Assembly (NCBI RefSeq): GCF_938015785.1
Contig: NZ_CALLWC010000065.1
Coordinates: forward strand, 1 to 64,000
Source: an uncultured Campylobacter sp.
GTDB lineage: Bacteria; Campylobacterota; Campylobacteria; Campylobacterales; Campylobacteraceae
Reading direction: 5' to 3'
DNA: 64,000 bases
The stretch's first letter is position 1; each line of letters opens with the position of its first letter. Made by a program: the position numbers and the translations under genes. This document shows positions 26,836-35,752 of this stretch, piece after piece. Under the pieces are notes generated by a model. That model was not told the DNA's origin and searched no databases. It saw only the letters and a list, made by a program, of their open reading frames with translations.

Positions 26836-29800
26836 TTAGCGAGCGACTTTAAATTTAAGCGTTTGCAGATCGTAATTATTTACTCGCTCGTATTGCATAT
26901 CCTCGATAGAGATCGCAGGAAGCGCGCACGAGCCCGACATAATCACGTTTATCGGCGTGTAGATGACGCCGGTACTATTATATCCCTCTTGCGGATCGTA
27001 GTAAAAATAACCGCTTTTCGGGAAGTGAAGCACTCGATCATACAGATACTCCGTATGCTCGATCGCTACGCTATCTACAAAGCCTTCCGGGCGAGCCTGT
27101 GCGGCCGAGCCCAGGCGCTCATTTACCGCCTCAAAGCAGCTAGGCATCGCCTCGTCGATCGCAAAATTATACAGGTAATGATTCGCTCGCCAGCTGATCT
27201 TAGAGTAAATTTTCTGCCCTACTTTGAGTTTGTTTAGATCGACGATGTTGCCGCGAGCATCGAGAAACTCGCGATAAATTTCAACCTTCTTATCTCGGTC
27301 GTTATCAAACGGTCTATTTATGCTAAGCGGGCTATGTTTGACCGCAGCGCTTTCATATCCAAATCCCAGCACCGTAAAAAACAGCTCGCCATTGCCGCTC
27401 ATCGGCGTAAATTCTATCGCGCCGTCTTTAACTGCGAGCTTGGTATCCAGCGGCGAATTGAAATTTTTCGTCTCGCCGTCGTATTTCAAAGCAAAGCTAA
27501 TATCTTTTTTCGCGTCCTTAAAATACGCATCAAATCCGCGTATGACGCTCGCTCGCTCCTGCGTATTGTCCGCATCTTTTAGGTTGCGCACGAGCGCGAT
27601 AGCTGCCTTGCTTGTGCTATCGTCCTTGATGCCCGCCTTGCCGAATGCGTAGAGCTTAAAGGCGGCGTCTCTTATGTCGCTAGCAAACGTCAAGCCCGCT
27701 CCGTCTTCGGCGTAGTCATAATCCATTTGGTTTATTTTTTCACGCATGAAGTTAAACTCGGTCGTCATATTGTGCTTTTTAAGTATCGCAGCCATAGCGA
27801 TGCGAGCCATCGGCGAGTTGTCATAAAGGCCGTTGTCGTAAATGAAATTTATCTCATCGTCATCCAGCTTGCCGTATTGATCTAGCACGAAATCCGCGTA
27901 TATTCGAAGCGTCGCTTGATCTTCGTAGTCTGATTTTAAGGCGCTAAATATCAGCGATCTTTGCTTGTTGCTAAGGAATTTATAGCGCGCATCAAGCTCT
28001 AATAAAATGTCGCTTGCATAGATCGAAGCGTAGTAATTAGTCACGCCGCTAGCGCTCCAGTAGCCGAAACTGCCGCTAGGTTTGAGGCGAGAGAGGATGC
28101 GATTTGCGTGAGCGTTTACGTAGTTTACTACGGTCTGGTTGGAGTCTTTGCGCGCTATATAATCAAGCGCCACCATCTTTGAAGTAAGCTGCTCGGTGCA
28201 ACCGTAAGGATAGGAGTAAAGCTCCTCCGCTAGGCTAAAAGCATTAGGCGTAGAGCTTACGTGAGCGTAAATTTCTTTATAGCTCGGATCGATTTTGAGC
28301 GTTACGGGTTTATCGCCGTAGCTTGCATGAAATATTTTCGAGCGCGGAAACTGGCTAATGATGTCAAATTCCACGTCATTGCTAAATTTCTGCCCGTTTG
28401 CGTCAAGATCAAATTTAATATTCGCATCCGCAATATCAAGCGCGCTCGCGGTGAAGTTCGTGTGCTTGACCTCCAGCGGTTTGAGCGTGAAATTTGCCTC
28501 GCCGCCGCTTATAGCAACCGAAGGAGATGAGCTGATTTTCAAGACCGCCTTTTGCTCCTTATCGGTGGTGTTGATGAGCGTTAGCGGCACGGAAATTTCA
28601 TCGCCGCGTACCATGTAGGTTAGATCTGCCGGTTTTATGATCACGTCGTCTCGAACCTTAGCTTCGACGTTTGCCGAGCCGATCGTAGCCGCCTCTCCGA
28701 TAGCCATGGCACTTAGTCGGATCGTGGAGTTGAAATTTTTCGGCATCGCAAGCTCAAATTTCGCCTCGCCGTTTGCGTTCGCTTTTGCGATCAGCATTTT
28801 GATAAATTTTTTCTGCTTTTTGTTTTCGACCGGGCTTAAATTCCGTTTAGCTTTCGCCATCACGCCGTCGCCGCCGAAGCTTAGCTCTTTTGCAGTAGTT
28901 TGATACATGCTAAGATCATCGTAAATGTCAAAGTACCGCAGCGCAAAATACGCGCTAACGTCAAACGCCTTAAATGCATCAAGCTCCTCTTGTGAGACGA
29001 TATCTAAAATTCCAAGATCGACTGCGTAGAGTATGACTTTGGAATTTGGCTCGCTTTTTACGCTGATCTGCGCGTTTTGCCCGTTTTTGTAGTTTTTCTC
29101 GGCTAGGATTTGCACGTTAGCCTTGTGTGAGCTCGCATCTAGCGCCACCGGCACGTTTGCATAGGCTCTAAGCGGCATCGCAGCGGGTGTCGCAGCGCGC
29201 GCGATTACAGCGTTGATGTGTCCGCCGACGAAATTCTCCGGCACGCTAAGCTCAAATTCCGCGCTACCGCCTTTTATGGATAGAATTTTATAGTCGTAAA
29301 CCTGCTCTCCTACGAGCGAGATATTTAGCACGCCGCTTTCTACCGGCGAATTGATGACGCCTTTAATTTTATCTCCGGCTTTAACCTTGTCGCTTGCGAG
29401 TTTGATTTTAGCGCTTTGAACGTCTTTAGCATTTACCCGTCCATAATATCCCCAGCCGCTTACGTCCACGCGCACGCCAGCACTTGCGCCGCTTGAGTAA
29501 TCGTTTGCGACGATTAGATAATTGCCGCCGTTTTGGAATTTGTACTCAAACTCGCGCGCATCGGTCCTAACGGCGCTTACGAGATTAAAGCTTTCTTGCT
29601 CGACGTATCTGTTGCCGTCATAAACGTAAGTAAAATCGTCTCGGTAAATTTCAACGTCGATCTTGCCTTTGACGTCGGTTTTGGTTTTGGAATCTAGCAG
29701 TGCAAAGCCGAATTTTACGCTATCGCCGCTTGAGATAAAGTCCTTGCTAGCGCGAATTCCTACGATACGATCATAAGGCAGATAGCTCAGGTTGCGATAT

Positions 29801-32001
29801 GCACTTACGTTTTTACCCTCCTCGGTTACGCTGAAATTTAGTAGAATATTTATGGCGTTAGAGACATTTAGATCAGCTGCTGCCGGCGAGAGTGCAAGCT
29901 CCTTTTTACCGGCGGGGCTTAGCGTAAATTCTGCCCTACGAAGCTGCGTAGCGCCCTTTTTCTTTAAGCGATCGTTTAGAAACGAAAAGCCTTCGTAGCC
30001 TTTAATTTTCAGCTCTTTTTCGTAGGCGTTTGCTTCCAGCGAACCTTTCAAATCTCCAGCTGGCGCGCCTGCAAGATAGTTTGAGCTTAGCTTTAAAGTT
30101 ATGATCTCATCCGCGCCGTATTCATCTTTGGCAGTGAGAATTTCATTTTTAATGCGGTTTGGGACGAAATTTTCTACGCTGAAGCTTTTAGAAGCGATGA
30201 TTTTATCCTCATAGATGAGATCTAGGCGGTAAGTGCCGCTTTTCTCGCCCATCAGCTCGTCTATTTTAACGCTGCCGAACTCATCGGTGTTTTGCGCGCG
30301 CGTGATCACCACAGTGCCGCTAGGATCGTAAATTTTAAATTTAATCGGCGTATTTTTTAAAGAGCTAAAATCGCGATTTTTCATCACGATCGTGCCTAAA
30401 AGCCGCTCATTCGGGCTTATCAGCTCGCTTGCGAGATAAACGAACGGACGCTTTGCAGTAATCGTTTTCTCTACGCTTGCTACGGCGTTATTAAACAGCA
30501 CGAACGCATGCTCATCGCCTTTGCTAATCTCGATAGAGCGCGGATTTTTGGCTAGAATTTCCATATTTTCTAATCGCAAAATTCCATCTCCGTCCGTTTT
30601 ATCCTCTACGATTAGCTCGTTTTTATCGCTGTAAATTTTAACCTTCGCTCTACTTAGCTCCTCGCCATTACTAAGCCTAGAAGTATAAACGAGCGCACCG
30701 CGCTCAAGCAGCACCACTTGAGCCGTAATGTCGCTAAGATAGGCTACGCGCGAAACCTCTTGCATCTTTTCGCCCACTTTGTAAAACGCCGTGATTTTAT
30801 AAATTCCATCCTCGTAGCCTTTAAAATCCATCGCGATTTTATGCTCCGCGACGGCGTTTTTAGCGCCCCCTATATCAAAGCTCTTAACCGCGATCTCGCT
30901 AGCTAACCCACCTACACTATCTTCGTTGCTTTCAAAGTTTAAAAAATACCTAAAATTTTGCTCAGGGACTTTGGCAATCGAAATTTTAACCTCATTTACG
31001 TTTGAGCTTTTAAAAGCTAACGAAGCGGATTTTGGGATAAAATTTTTCTCGTCGCTAAAGGCTACGAAAGGCAGCCTGTCGCCCATTTTTACGCTTTGTT
31101 TTATCTCGTCACGCAAAATATATGAGCTATCTCCGAAGCCCTTTAGCAGCCTAATCTCGTAGCTTTTATTCGGCATAAACTCGTCGCTTACTATATCTGC
31201 ATAGTAGTAGCATGAAGGATCGTCGCTTTCGCCGCCCTCTTCATCTTCGTCGTAATAATAATATCGCGGCTGAGTGAGGCTAAATTTACTCACGCCTGCA
31301 ATTCTTACGTATTTGGCGGACAGCTCGTCCATATAGTTAGGGAAACACACTCTAGCTGCGAGTGAGCCGTCTTTTAGGGCCGCAGGGCGGATCTGCACGC
31401 CGCTTAAATTTGAAGCGTTAATGCTATCATTAAAAGGCTCCTCATCCGTGCGCAGCTCCACTGGATTTTGCAGCTTTGCGCCCGCTTTTGAGGTGAGAGA
31501 TTCTATTTGCAATACGACGTTTTGTGCCTTAGGATCGAAGCTGAATAAAAAATTCCTATCATCGTGCGAGCTAAGCTCGTAGGATATATCGTTTTGGGCT
31601 AAATTCTGCGCGCGGTAAATTCTAGTCGCTTGCTGTAGCGCGTCCTTGCTAACCGCATCGTTAAATTTAATTGCCACTAACCCCGGACGCAGAAGCGCGA
31701 TATGCTCGGTGCTAAAAGGCTCTGTTTCGAACTCAAAGCGCACCCCGCGCGCCTCGCACGAATAATTAACCCCGGCGCTAAGCATCGGCTTAGGATAGAG
31801 CCTGATTGAGCTCTCGCTCACGCTTTCGTAGGTGCCCGTGATTTTGGGAGTGCATTTTAAGATCTGCTTTTGCGTGACGCTAAATCCACTGCCGTCCACC
31901 CCGCTAATCTCGTAAGCCCCGCTAGCGTATTTGATCTCTACGCCCGCGGCAAAGCTAGCCAAAGCGCAAAATAGCGCTGCGCTTAGTAGTTTTGTCTTCA
32001 T
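26836..32001 (-). CDS. Bacterial alpha-2-macroglobulin (YfhM/ECAM type)
   Basis: A 1721-aa periplasmic protease trap. After the signal peptide MKTKLLSAALFCALASFAAG come repeated beta-sandwich (MG) domains, a bait region, and the thioester motif YPYGCTEQLTSKM (about residue 1267) inside an alpha/alpha toroid. The C-terminal domain ends the protein. Bacterial A2Ms with a thioester pair with PBP1C, and that gene lies 47 bp upstream in the same orientation. The thioester Cys and Gln are both present, so it should be active. Unlike the E. coli protein there is no lipobox cysteine after the signal peptide. Start: ATG 32001 with AAAGGA upstream; the frame to TTG 32016 is not needed. Confidence 0.93.
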   Translation of the reverse strand: MKTKLLSAALFCALASFAAGVEIKYASGAYEISGVDGSGFSVTQKQILKCTPKITGTYESVSESSIRLYPKPMLSAGVNYSCEARGVRFEFETEPFSTEHIALLRPGLVAIKFNDAVSKDALQQATRIYRAQNLAQNDISYELSSHDDRNFLFSFDPKAQNVVLQIESLTSKAGAKLQNPVELRTDEEPFNDSINASNLSGVQIRPAALKDGSLAARVCFPNYMDELSAKYVRIAGVSKFSLTQPRYYYYDEDEEGGESDDPSCYYYADIVSDEFMPNKSYEIRLLKGFGDSSYILRDEIKQSVKMGDRLPFVAFSDEKNFIPKSASLAFKSSNVNEVKISIAKVPEQNFRYFLNFESNEDSVGGLASEIAVKSFDIGGAKNAVAEHKIAMDFKGYEDGIYKITAFYKVGEKMQEVSRVAYLSDITAQVVLLERGALVYTSRLSNGEELSRAKVKIYSDKNELIVEDKTDGDGILRLENMEILAKNPRSIEISKGDEHAFVLFNNAVASVEKTITAKRPFVYLASELISPNERLLGTIVMKNRDFSSLKNTPIKFKIYDPSGTVVITRAQNTDEFGSVKIDELMGEKSGTYRLDLIYEDKIIASKSFSVENFVPNRIKNEILTAKDEYGADEIITLKLSSNYLAGAPAGDLKGSLEANAYEKELKIKGYEGFSFLNDRLKKKGATQLRRAEFTLSPAGKKELALSPAAADLNVSNAINILLNFSVTEEGKNVSAYRNLSYLPYDRIVGIRASKDFISSGDSVKFGFALLDSKTKTDVKGKIDVEIYRDDFTYVYDGNRYVEQESFNLVSAVRTDAREFEYKFQNGGNYLIVANDYSSGASAGVRVDVSGWGYYGRVNAKDVQSAKIKLASDKVKAGDKIKGVINSPVESGVLNISLVGEQVYDYKILSIKGGSAEFELSVPENFVGGHINAVIARAATPAAMPLRAYANVPVALDASSHKANVQILAEKNYKNGQNAQISVKSEPNSKVILYAVDLGILDIVSQEELDAFKAFDVSAYFALRYFDIYDDLSMYQTTAKELSFGGDGVMAKAKRNLSPVENKKQKKFIKMLIAKANANGEAKFELAMPKNFNSTIRLSAMAIGEAATIGSANVEAKVRDDVIIKPADLTYMVRGDEISVPLTLINTTDKEQKAVLKISSSPSVAISGGEANFTLKPLEVKHTNFTASALDIADANIKFDLDANGQKFSNDVEFDIISQFPRSKIFHASYGDKPVTLKIDPSYKEIYAHVSSTPNAFSLAEELYSYPYGCTEQLTSKMVALDYIARKDSNQTVVNYVNAHANRILSRLKPSGSFGYWSASGVTNYYASIYASDILLELDARYKFLSNKQRSLIFSALKSDYEDQATLRIYADFVLDQYGKLDDDEINFIYDNGLYDNSPMARIAMAAILKKHNMTTEFNFMREKINQMDYDYAEDGAGLTFASDIRDAAFKLYAFGKAGIKDDSTSKAAIALVRNLKDADNTQERASVIRGFDAYFKDAKKDISFALKYDGETKNFNSPLDTKLAVKDGAIEFTPMSGNGELFFTVLGFGYESAAVKHSPLSINRPFDNDRDKKVEIYREFLDARGNIVDLNKLKVGQKIYSKISWRANHYLYNFAIDEAMPSCFEAVNERLGSAAQARPEGFVDSVAIEHTEYLYDRVLHFPKSGYFYYDPQEGYNSTGVIYTPINVIMSGSCALPAISIEDMQYERVNNYDLQTLKFKVAR

Positions 32002-32048
32002 AAAATTCCTTTGCAAAAATTTTACGAAATTATATACAAATTAACCTT

Positions 32049-35000
32049 TTATTTTCTTTCATTTACTCTAAAATTTGCTTTAGCGAAATTTGCATTTTCG
32101 TCCAAGCAGCCAAGCTCGAAATCCCCTGCGCCGAGGTTAAGCGTAAAAGCCTCGCCGTTAGTGCGTGCAAAATATTCTCCCGTTTTAACTTTAGAATTTG
32201 CAGGCGCTAGGCTTTGCGTGGTGAAATCTAGTGCCGTGAAATTTTGCTGCGAGGAATTTTGATCTGTGAAATTTTTCGCTGTAAAATTTTGAGCCTCCGA
32301 ATTCTGCTCTGTAGAATTTTGCAAGATAGAATTTTGCGACGCCAAATTCCGTGTGACTGGATTTTTAGTTATAAAATTCCATTCTACAGAATTTTGCTTC
32401 GTAAGATTTTGTGATTTTAAATTCTGTAACGCTAAATTTTGTCGCATAGAATTTTGTACCGCAGAATTCTGTTCTGCAAAATTTTGCTGTGTTAAATTCT
32501 GCTTTAAATTATCTTGCTGCGCCGCGCTAGAATGCTTGGAATCCAAATCCGTGGAATTCTCCCTCGTAAACGCGGTGGAATTTAGCGCTATAAACTCCCG
32601 CGAACCGCCGCTTAGCCTGATATATACCCGCTCGCCAAAAACCGCTGTGCACTGTATCTTTAACCGCAGCGTGCCGTCCGCGCCGGTCTCGTAGGTTTTG
32701 GCGTTGATGTCGTTTAACACGGGCTTTACGGCGGCAAATTTAGCCGCGCACCTTCCTGCGCGTACCTTTTGCGGATCGACTAGACCGTGTTTTAGCAGGT
32801 AAAAAAGCTCGCTCGTGCCGTAAATTTCGCACTCCTCGTTGGGCTCAACTCCATCGATCGTAAGATCCTCGGCGCTTTGAGCGCACTCCTTTTCGCGGTA
32901 CGCATCGGTGCATACTCGCCGAAAGCTCACGCCCGCGGGACGCGCAAACTCCGCCTCGCCCAGCATGCTCGATTTATCGAGGAAGGCAAACATATTAAAC
33001 GCCACCTTCGCCGCACTCACGCCGCCGCTAAGATCCCTAGTCTTGGAGCCGTCGAAATTTCCCAGCCAGACGCCGAGTGTAAATTTAGGCGTAAGCGCGA
33101 CGGTGTAGAGATCGCGCGCATCGGCGCTCGTGCCCGTTTTAAACATCAGCGGCGGCGCGTTTAGGGTGTTTTGCCACACCGAGCCGAGGTAGGAGCGCGG
33201 CGCGTTTCTTAACATCTGCGTTACGATGTAGGCGCTCTGCGGGGTTAAAATTTTAGCATCATCGCCGATCTTTGCACCCGCTATTTCGAGCTTCCGTAGC
33301 TTGCCGCCGTTTGCAAACGCGCTGTATAGGCGAGCAAGATCCATTAGGCTCATCGAAATACTGCCAAGCGCGATACCTGCGCCGTAATAATCCTTGCTAA
33401 ACTCCGCCAGATGTACGTTTGATAGCATCTCATACAACCCGTCATCACCAAGCATTAAATTTAGCTTTACCGCGGGGATATTTAGGCTAAGACTTAGCGC
33501 GTCCGTAGCACTAACCGCGCCCAAAAACCCCTGATTGTAGTTGCGCGGCACGTAGCCTGCGAAGATTATCGGCGCGTCGATCAGCTTCTTTGAAGGGGTG
33601 ATGAGCCCGTGCTCAAGGGCTTTAGCGTAGATGAAGGGCTTGAGCGTCGAGCCTACGTTTTTTTGCGAGCGCACGCCGTCGTTTTGCCCCTCATTAGCGC
33701 TAAAATCGTGGCTGCCGACGTAGGCGATCACACTCATACTTTCGTTGTCGACCAGCACCGCAGCGCCGTTTCTAACGCCCTTATCGCGTAGAGAGAGGAT
33801 CTCGCTTTTCAAAAAGCCCTCAAGCGCGATCTGGGTTTTTAGATCCAAGCTCGAATAAATTTTACCCTCGCTAAGGCGCGCAAACTCCTGCGCTCGCACG
33901 GTTTGCTCCTTGGGCTGCACGCCCCCTTTAGAGTTTGCGGAATTTCCCTGCGTCTTGGCGTTGGGATCGGAATTTATCTGCGCCTGGGCGGCTAAAGCTA
34001 AATTTTGCGGCACCTTGACATTGGGAGCGGGATTTGCCCGCGATTCGGCGCTTGCAGCAGAAGCTGTTTGCATTTTAGCGTCCAAAGCAAAATCCGCCTG
34101 CGTACTAGCGTCTGAAACGGAGTTTGTCTGCGCACTAAAATTTGCGCTCGACCGCTCGCTAGAGTTTGCATCTGCCTGCGGATTTTGCGGCGGATGCGCG
34201 GTATCTTGCCGATCGTTTAAATTTAGATTTTGCGAATTTTGCGGCTCTTGGTACGGATGTGCAGCACCAGAAGCATTCTGCCGCTTGTTTAAATTCATAT
34301 CCGCATTCGGATTTTGCGGCGAATACTCTGTTTGCGATTTATTTGAATTTGTATCTGCGCTAAAATTCTGCGGCGAACGCGCAGCATCTTGCCGCTCGTT
34401 TAAATTTAGACTTTGCGAGTTTTGCGACGGATGTGCGGCATCAATAAAATCTCGCCGTTCATCTAAATTTGCACTCTTTCCTCCATTTGGTTTTACTGCG
34501 CTTTCCGATTCATTCGGTTTTACGCCCGCCTGCGATTCTACGCCTTCGCGCTCGTTTAAATTTAAGCTCGTTCCGCCTAAATTTAAACTCTTCGGAGCAT
34601 CCGTTTTAAAATCCGCCTCTTTGGGATTCATTTCTTTCAAATCCACTCCCGCCTGCGTGTTTGCGACGCTTGATAAATTCGTCCCAACCTTCGCCGCAGT
34701 CGTAAAATTTGTTTCGGCACTAGCCGCGTCCGAAAAATTTGACTCTGCTACCGCCGCGGCTCGGTACGCAGATGGGCTTACTTGCCCCGCCGTCGCGCCG
34801 GGCGCGCCTCCCTGCTTTAAATTTTGAGTGAAATTTACGTCATCTTTGGCGGTAAAATTCTGCATTTTATAATTGTTAAACGCTAGCAGTGCATAATGCG
34901 GCGCGTAATTGGGCGCTGCGTAGCGTCTGGGCGAAAACGGCTCCGCGAGGGCGCGCTCATACTCGCTTTGCGAGATCACGCCGCCCTCTCGCAGCTGCGA

Positions 35001-35684
35001 AATTAGGCGGTTTTTAAGCGCGTTGATGTTTGATCTGCGGTCTAGGCGGTTTTTATTCGGGTTTTTTGGGATCACACTAAGAAGCGCGATTTGAGCGTTG
35101 CTAAGCTCGCGCAGATCCTTTTTGAAATAAAAATACGCCGCGGTTTTGACCCCCTCGATGTTGCCGCCGTATGGGGCGAGGTTAAAATACATTCCTAAAA
35201 TTTCATCCTTGCTGAAGTGCCACTCCAGCTGAAAGGCGTTGAAAATTTCGATGATTTTGTTTTTGTAACTGCGCTGTTTGGGGCGCATCATACGCGCAAC
35301 CTGCATCGTGATCGTCGAGGCTCCGACGCGCTCGACGTTGCTCTCGCTTTTTTTAGTAAAATTTTGCGTAAAATTATACGTAGCTGCGCGCAGGATCGAG
35401 GCTGGATTGACGCCGAAATGGTAGTAAAAATAGCGATCCTCGAAGTAGATCGCACTTTGTTTCAGCCGCGGCGGTATCTCGTCCGCGCTCGCGTAAAAGC
35501 GCCAAATTTGATCGTCGCTGATCTGCATATTTAAAATTTCGCCGTTTCGGTCGTATAAAATTCTACTCTTCTGCTTGTTTAGCATATCCAAATTTAGCGG
35601 ATAAAGCGCGTCTAGGATCAAAAACAGAGCGAATGCAAATGCGCAAAATAGCGCGATTTTTAACGTAAATTTTAGAAATTTCAT
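32049..35684 (-). CDS. pbpC: Penicillin-binding protein 1C with two repeat-coded insertions
   Basis: A bifunctional peptidoglycan glycosyltransferase/transpeptidase thought to repair damaged wall together with A2M. After an N-terminal anchor (about 10-30) the transglycosylase has YFEDRYFYYHFGV and GASTITMQVARM, and continues to about residue 270. The transpeptidase shows GSTLKPF (Ser nucleophile), SLN and KTGTS, and is followed by the PBP1C C-terminal domain. At 1211 aa it is far longer than the usual 750-800. About 325 residues (275-600; 33880-34862) between the two catalytic domains and about 120 residues inside the C-terminal domain (32200-32570) are Asn/Gln/Ser-rich repeats such as NLNERQ and QNS/QNF. 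Both inserts keep the frame. There is no Shine-Dalgarno; see the promoter entry. Confidence 0.92.
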   Translation of the reverse strand: MKFLKFTLKIALFCAFAFALFLILDALYPLNLDMLNKQKSRILYDRNGEILNMQISDDQIWRFYASADEIPPRLKQSAIYFEDRYFYYHFGVNPASILRAATYNFTQNFTKKSESNVERVGASTITMQVARMMRPKQRSYKNKIIEIFNAFQLEWHFSKDEILGMYFNLAPYGGNIEGVKTAAYFYFKKDLRELSNAQIALLSVIPKNPNKNRLDRRSNINALKNRLISQLREGGVISQSEYERALAEPFSPRRYAAPNYAPHYALLAFNNYKMQNFTAKDDVNFTQNLKQGGAPGATAGQVSPSAYRAAAVAESNFSDAASAETNFTTAAKVGTNLSSVANTQAGVDLKEMNPKEADFKTDAPKSLNLGGTSLNLNEREGVESQAGVKPNESESAVKPNGGKSANLDERRDFIDAAHPSQNSQSLNLNERQDAARSPQNFSADTNSNKSQTEYSPQNPNADMNLNKRQNASGAAHPYQEPQNSQNLNLNDRQDTAHPPQNPQADANSSERSSANFSAQTNSVSDASTQADFALDAKMQTASAASAESRANPAPNVKVPQNLALAAQAQINSDPNAKTQGNSANSKGGVQPKEQTVRAQEFARLSEGKIYSSLDLKTQIALEGFLKSEILSLRDKGVRNGAAVLVDNESMSVIAYVGSHDFSANEGQNDGVRSQKNVGSTLKPFIYAKALEHGLITPSKKLIDAPIIFAGYVPRNYNQGFLGAVSATDALSLSLNIPAVKLNLMLGDDGLYEMLSNVHLAEFSKDYYGAGIALGSISMSLMDLARLYSAFANGGKLRKLEIAGAKIGDDAKILTPQSAYIVTQMLRNAPRSYLGSVWQNTLNAPPLMFKTGTSADARDLYTVALTPKFTLGVWLGNFDGSKTRDLSGGVSAAKVAFNMFAFLDKSSMLGEAEFARPAGVSFRRVCTDAYREKECAQSAEDLTIDGVEPNEECEIYGTSELFYLLKHGLVDPQKVRAGRCAAKFAAVKPVLNDINAKTYETGADGTLRLKIQCTAVFGERVYIRLSGGSREFIALNSTAFTRENSTDLDSKHSSAAQQDNLKQNLTQQNFAEQNSAVQNSMRQNLALQNLKSQNLTKQNSVEWNFITKNPVTRNLASQNSILQNSTEQNSEAQNFTAKNFTDQNSSQQNFTALDFTTQSLAPANSKVKTGEYFARTNGEAFTLNLGAGDFELGCLDENANFAKANFRVNERK
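32210..32580. repeat. In-frame RAATTY array inside the PBP1C C-terminal domain
   Basis: About 18 RAATTY hexamers by eye in some 360 bp, mostly as GAATTTTGC, AAATTTTG or GAATTCTG. On the coding strand they read as QNS, QNF, QNL. Same character as the hydD insert. Confidence 0.8.
33880..34862. repeat. Long low-complexity in-frame insert between the PBP1C catalytic domains
   Basis: About 980 bp coding for serially degenerate units like LNLNERQDAA, PQNPNADMNLNKRQ and SQNLNLNDRQD. The shared DNA core is TTTAAATTTA or CAAAATTC with GC-rich spacers. The frame is open throughout. Confidence 0.75.
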
Positions 35685-35690
35685 CGCGCA

Positions 35691-35696
35691 ATTATA
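35691..35696 (-). promoter_or_regulatory. Extended -10 box directly before pbpC, suggesting a leaderless mRNA
   Basis: The minus strand reads TTTGATATAATTGCGCGATG. TG-A-TATAAT is an ideal extended -10, and the normal start-site distance of six to seven bases falls on the A of the pbpC ATG. There is no ribosome-binding site. Confidence 0.6.
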
Positions 35697-35721
35697 TCAA
35701 AGAATTTTAATGATTTTAGGC

Positions 35722-35727
35722 TATAAT
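35722..35727 (+). promoter_or_regulatory. -10 box for the helicase gene
   Basis: TATAAT preceded by TTTTAGGC. It is followed by AAAGGA at 35741-35746 and the TTG start at 35753. It is back to back with the pbpC promoter 26 bp away. Confidence 0.6.
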
Positions 35728-35752
35728 GGCGCCTTTTTGCAAAGGAATAATC

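Noticed and set aside
32353..34827. Long Phe/Cys-rich plus frames opposite pbpC, including one of 305 codons
   Set aside because: They mirror the open repeat inserts of pbpC; GAATTTTGC read backwards gives EFC units. No start signals.
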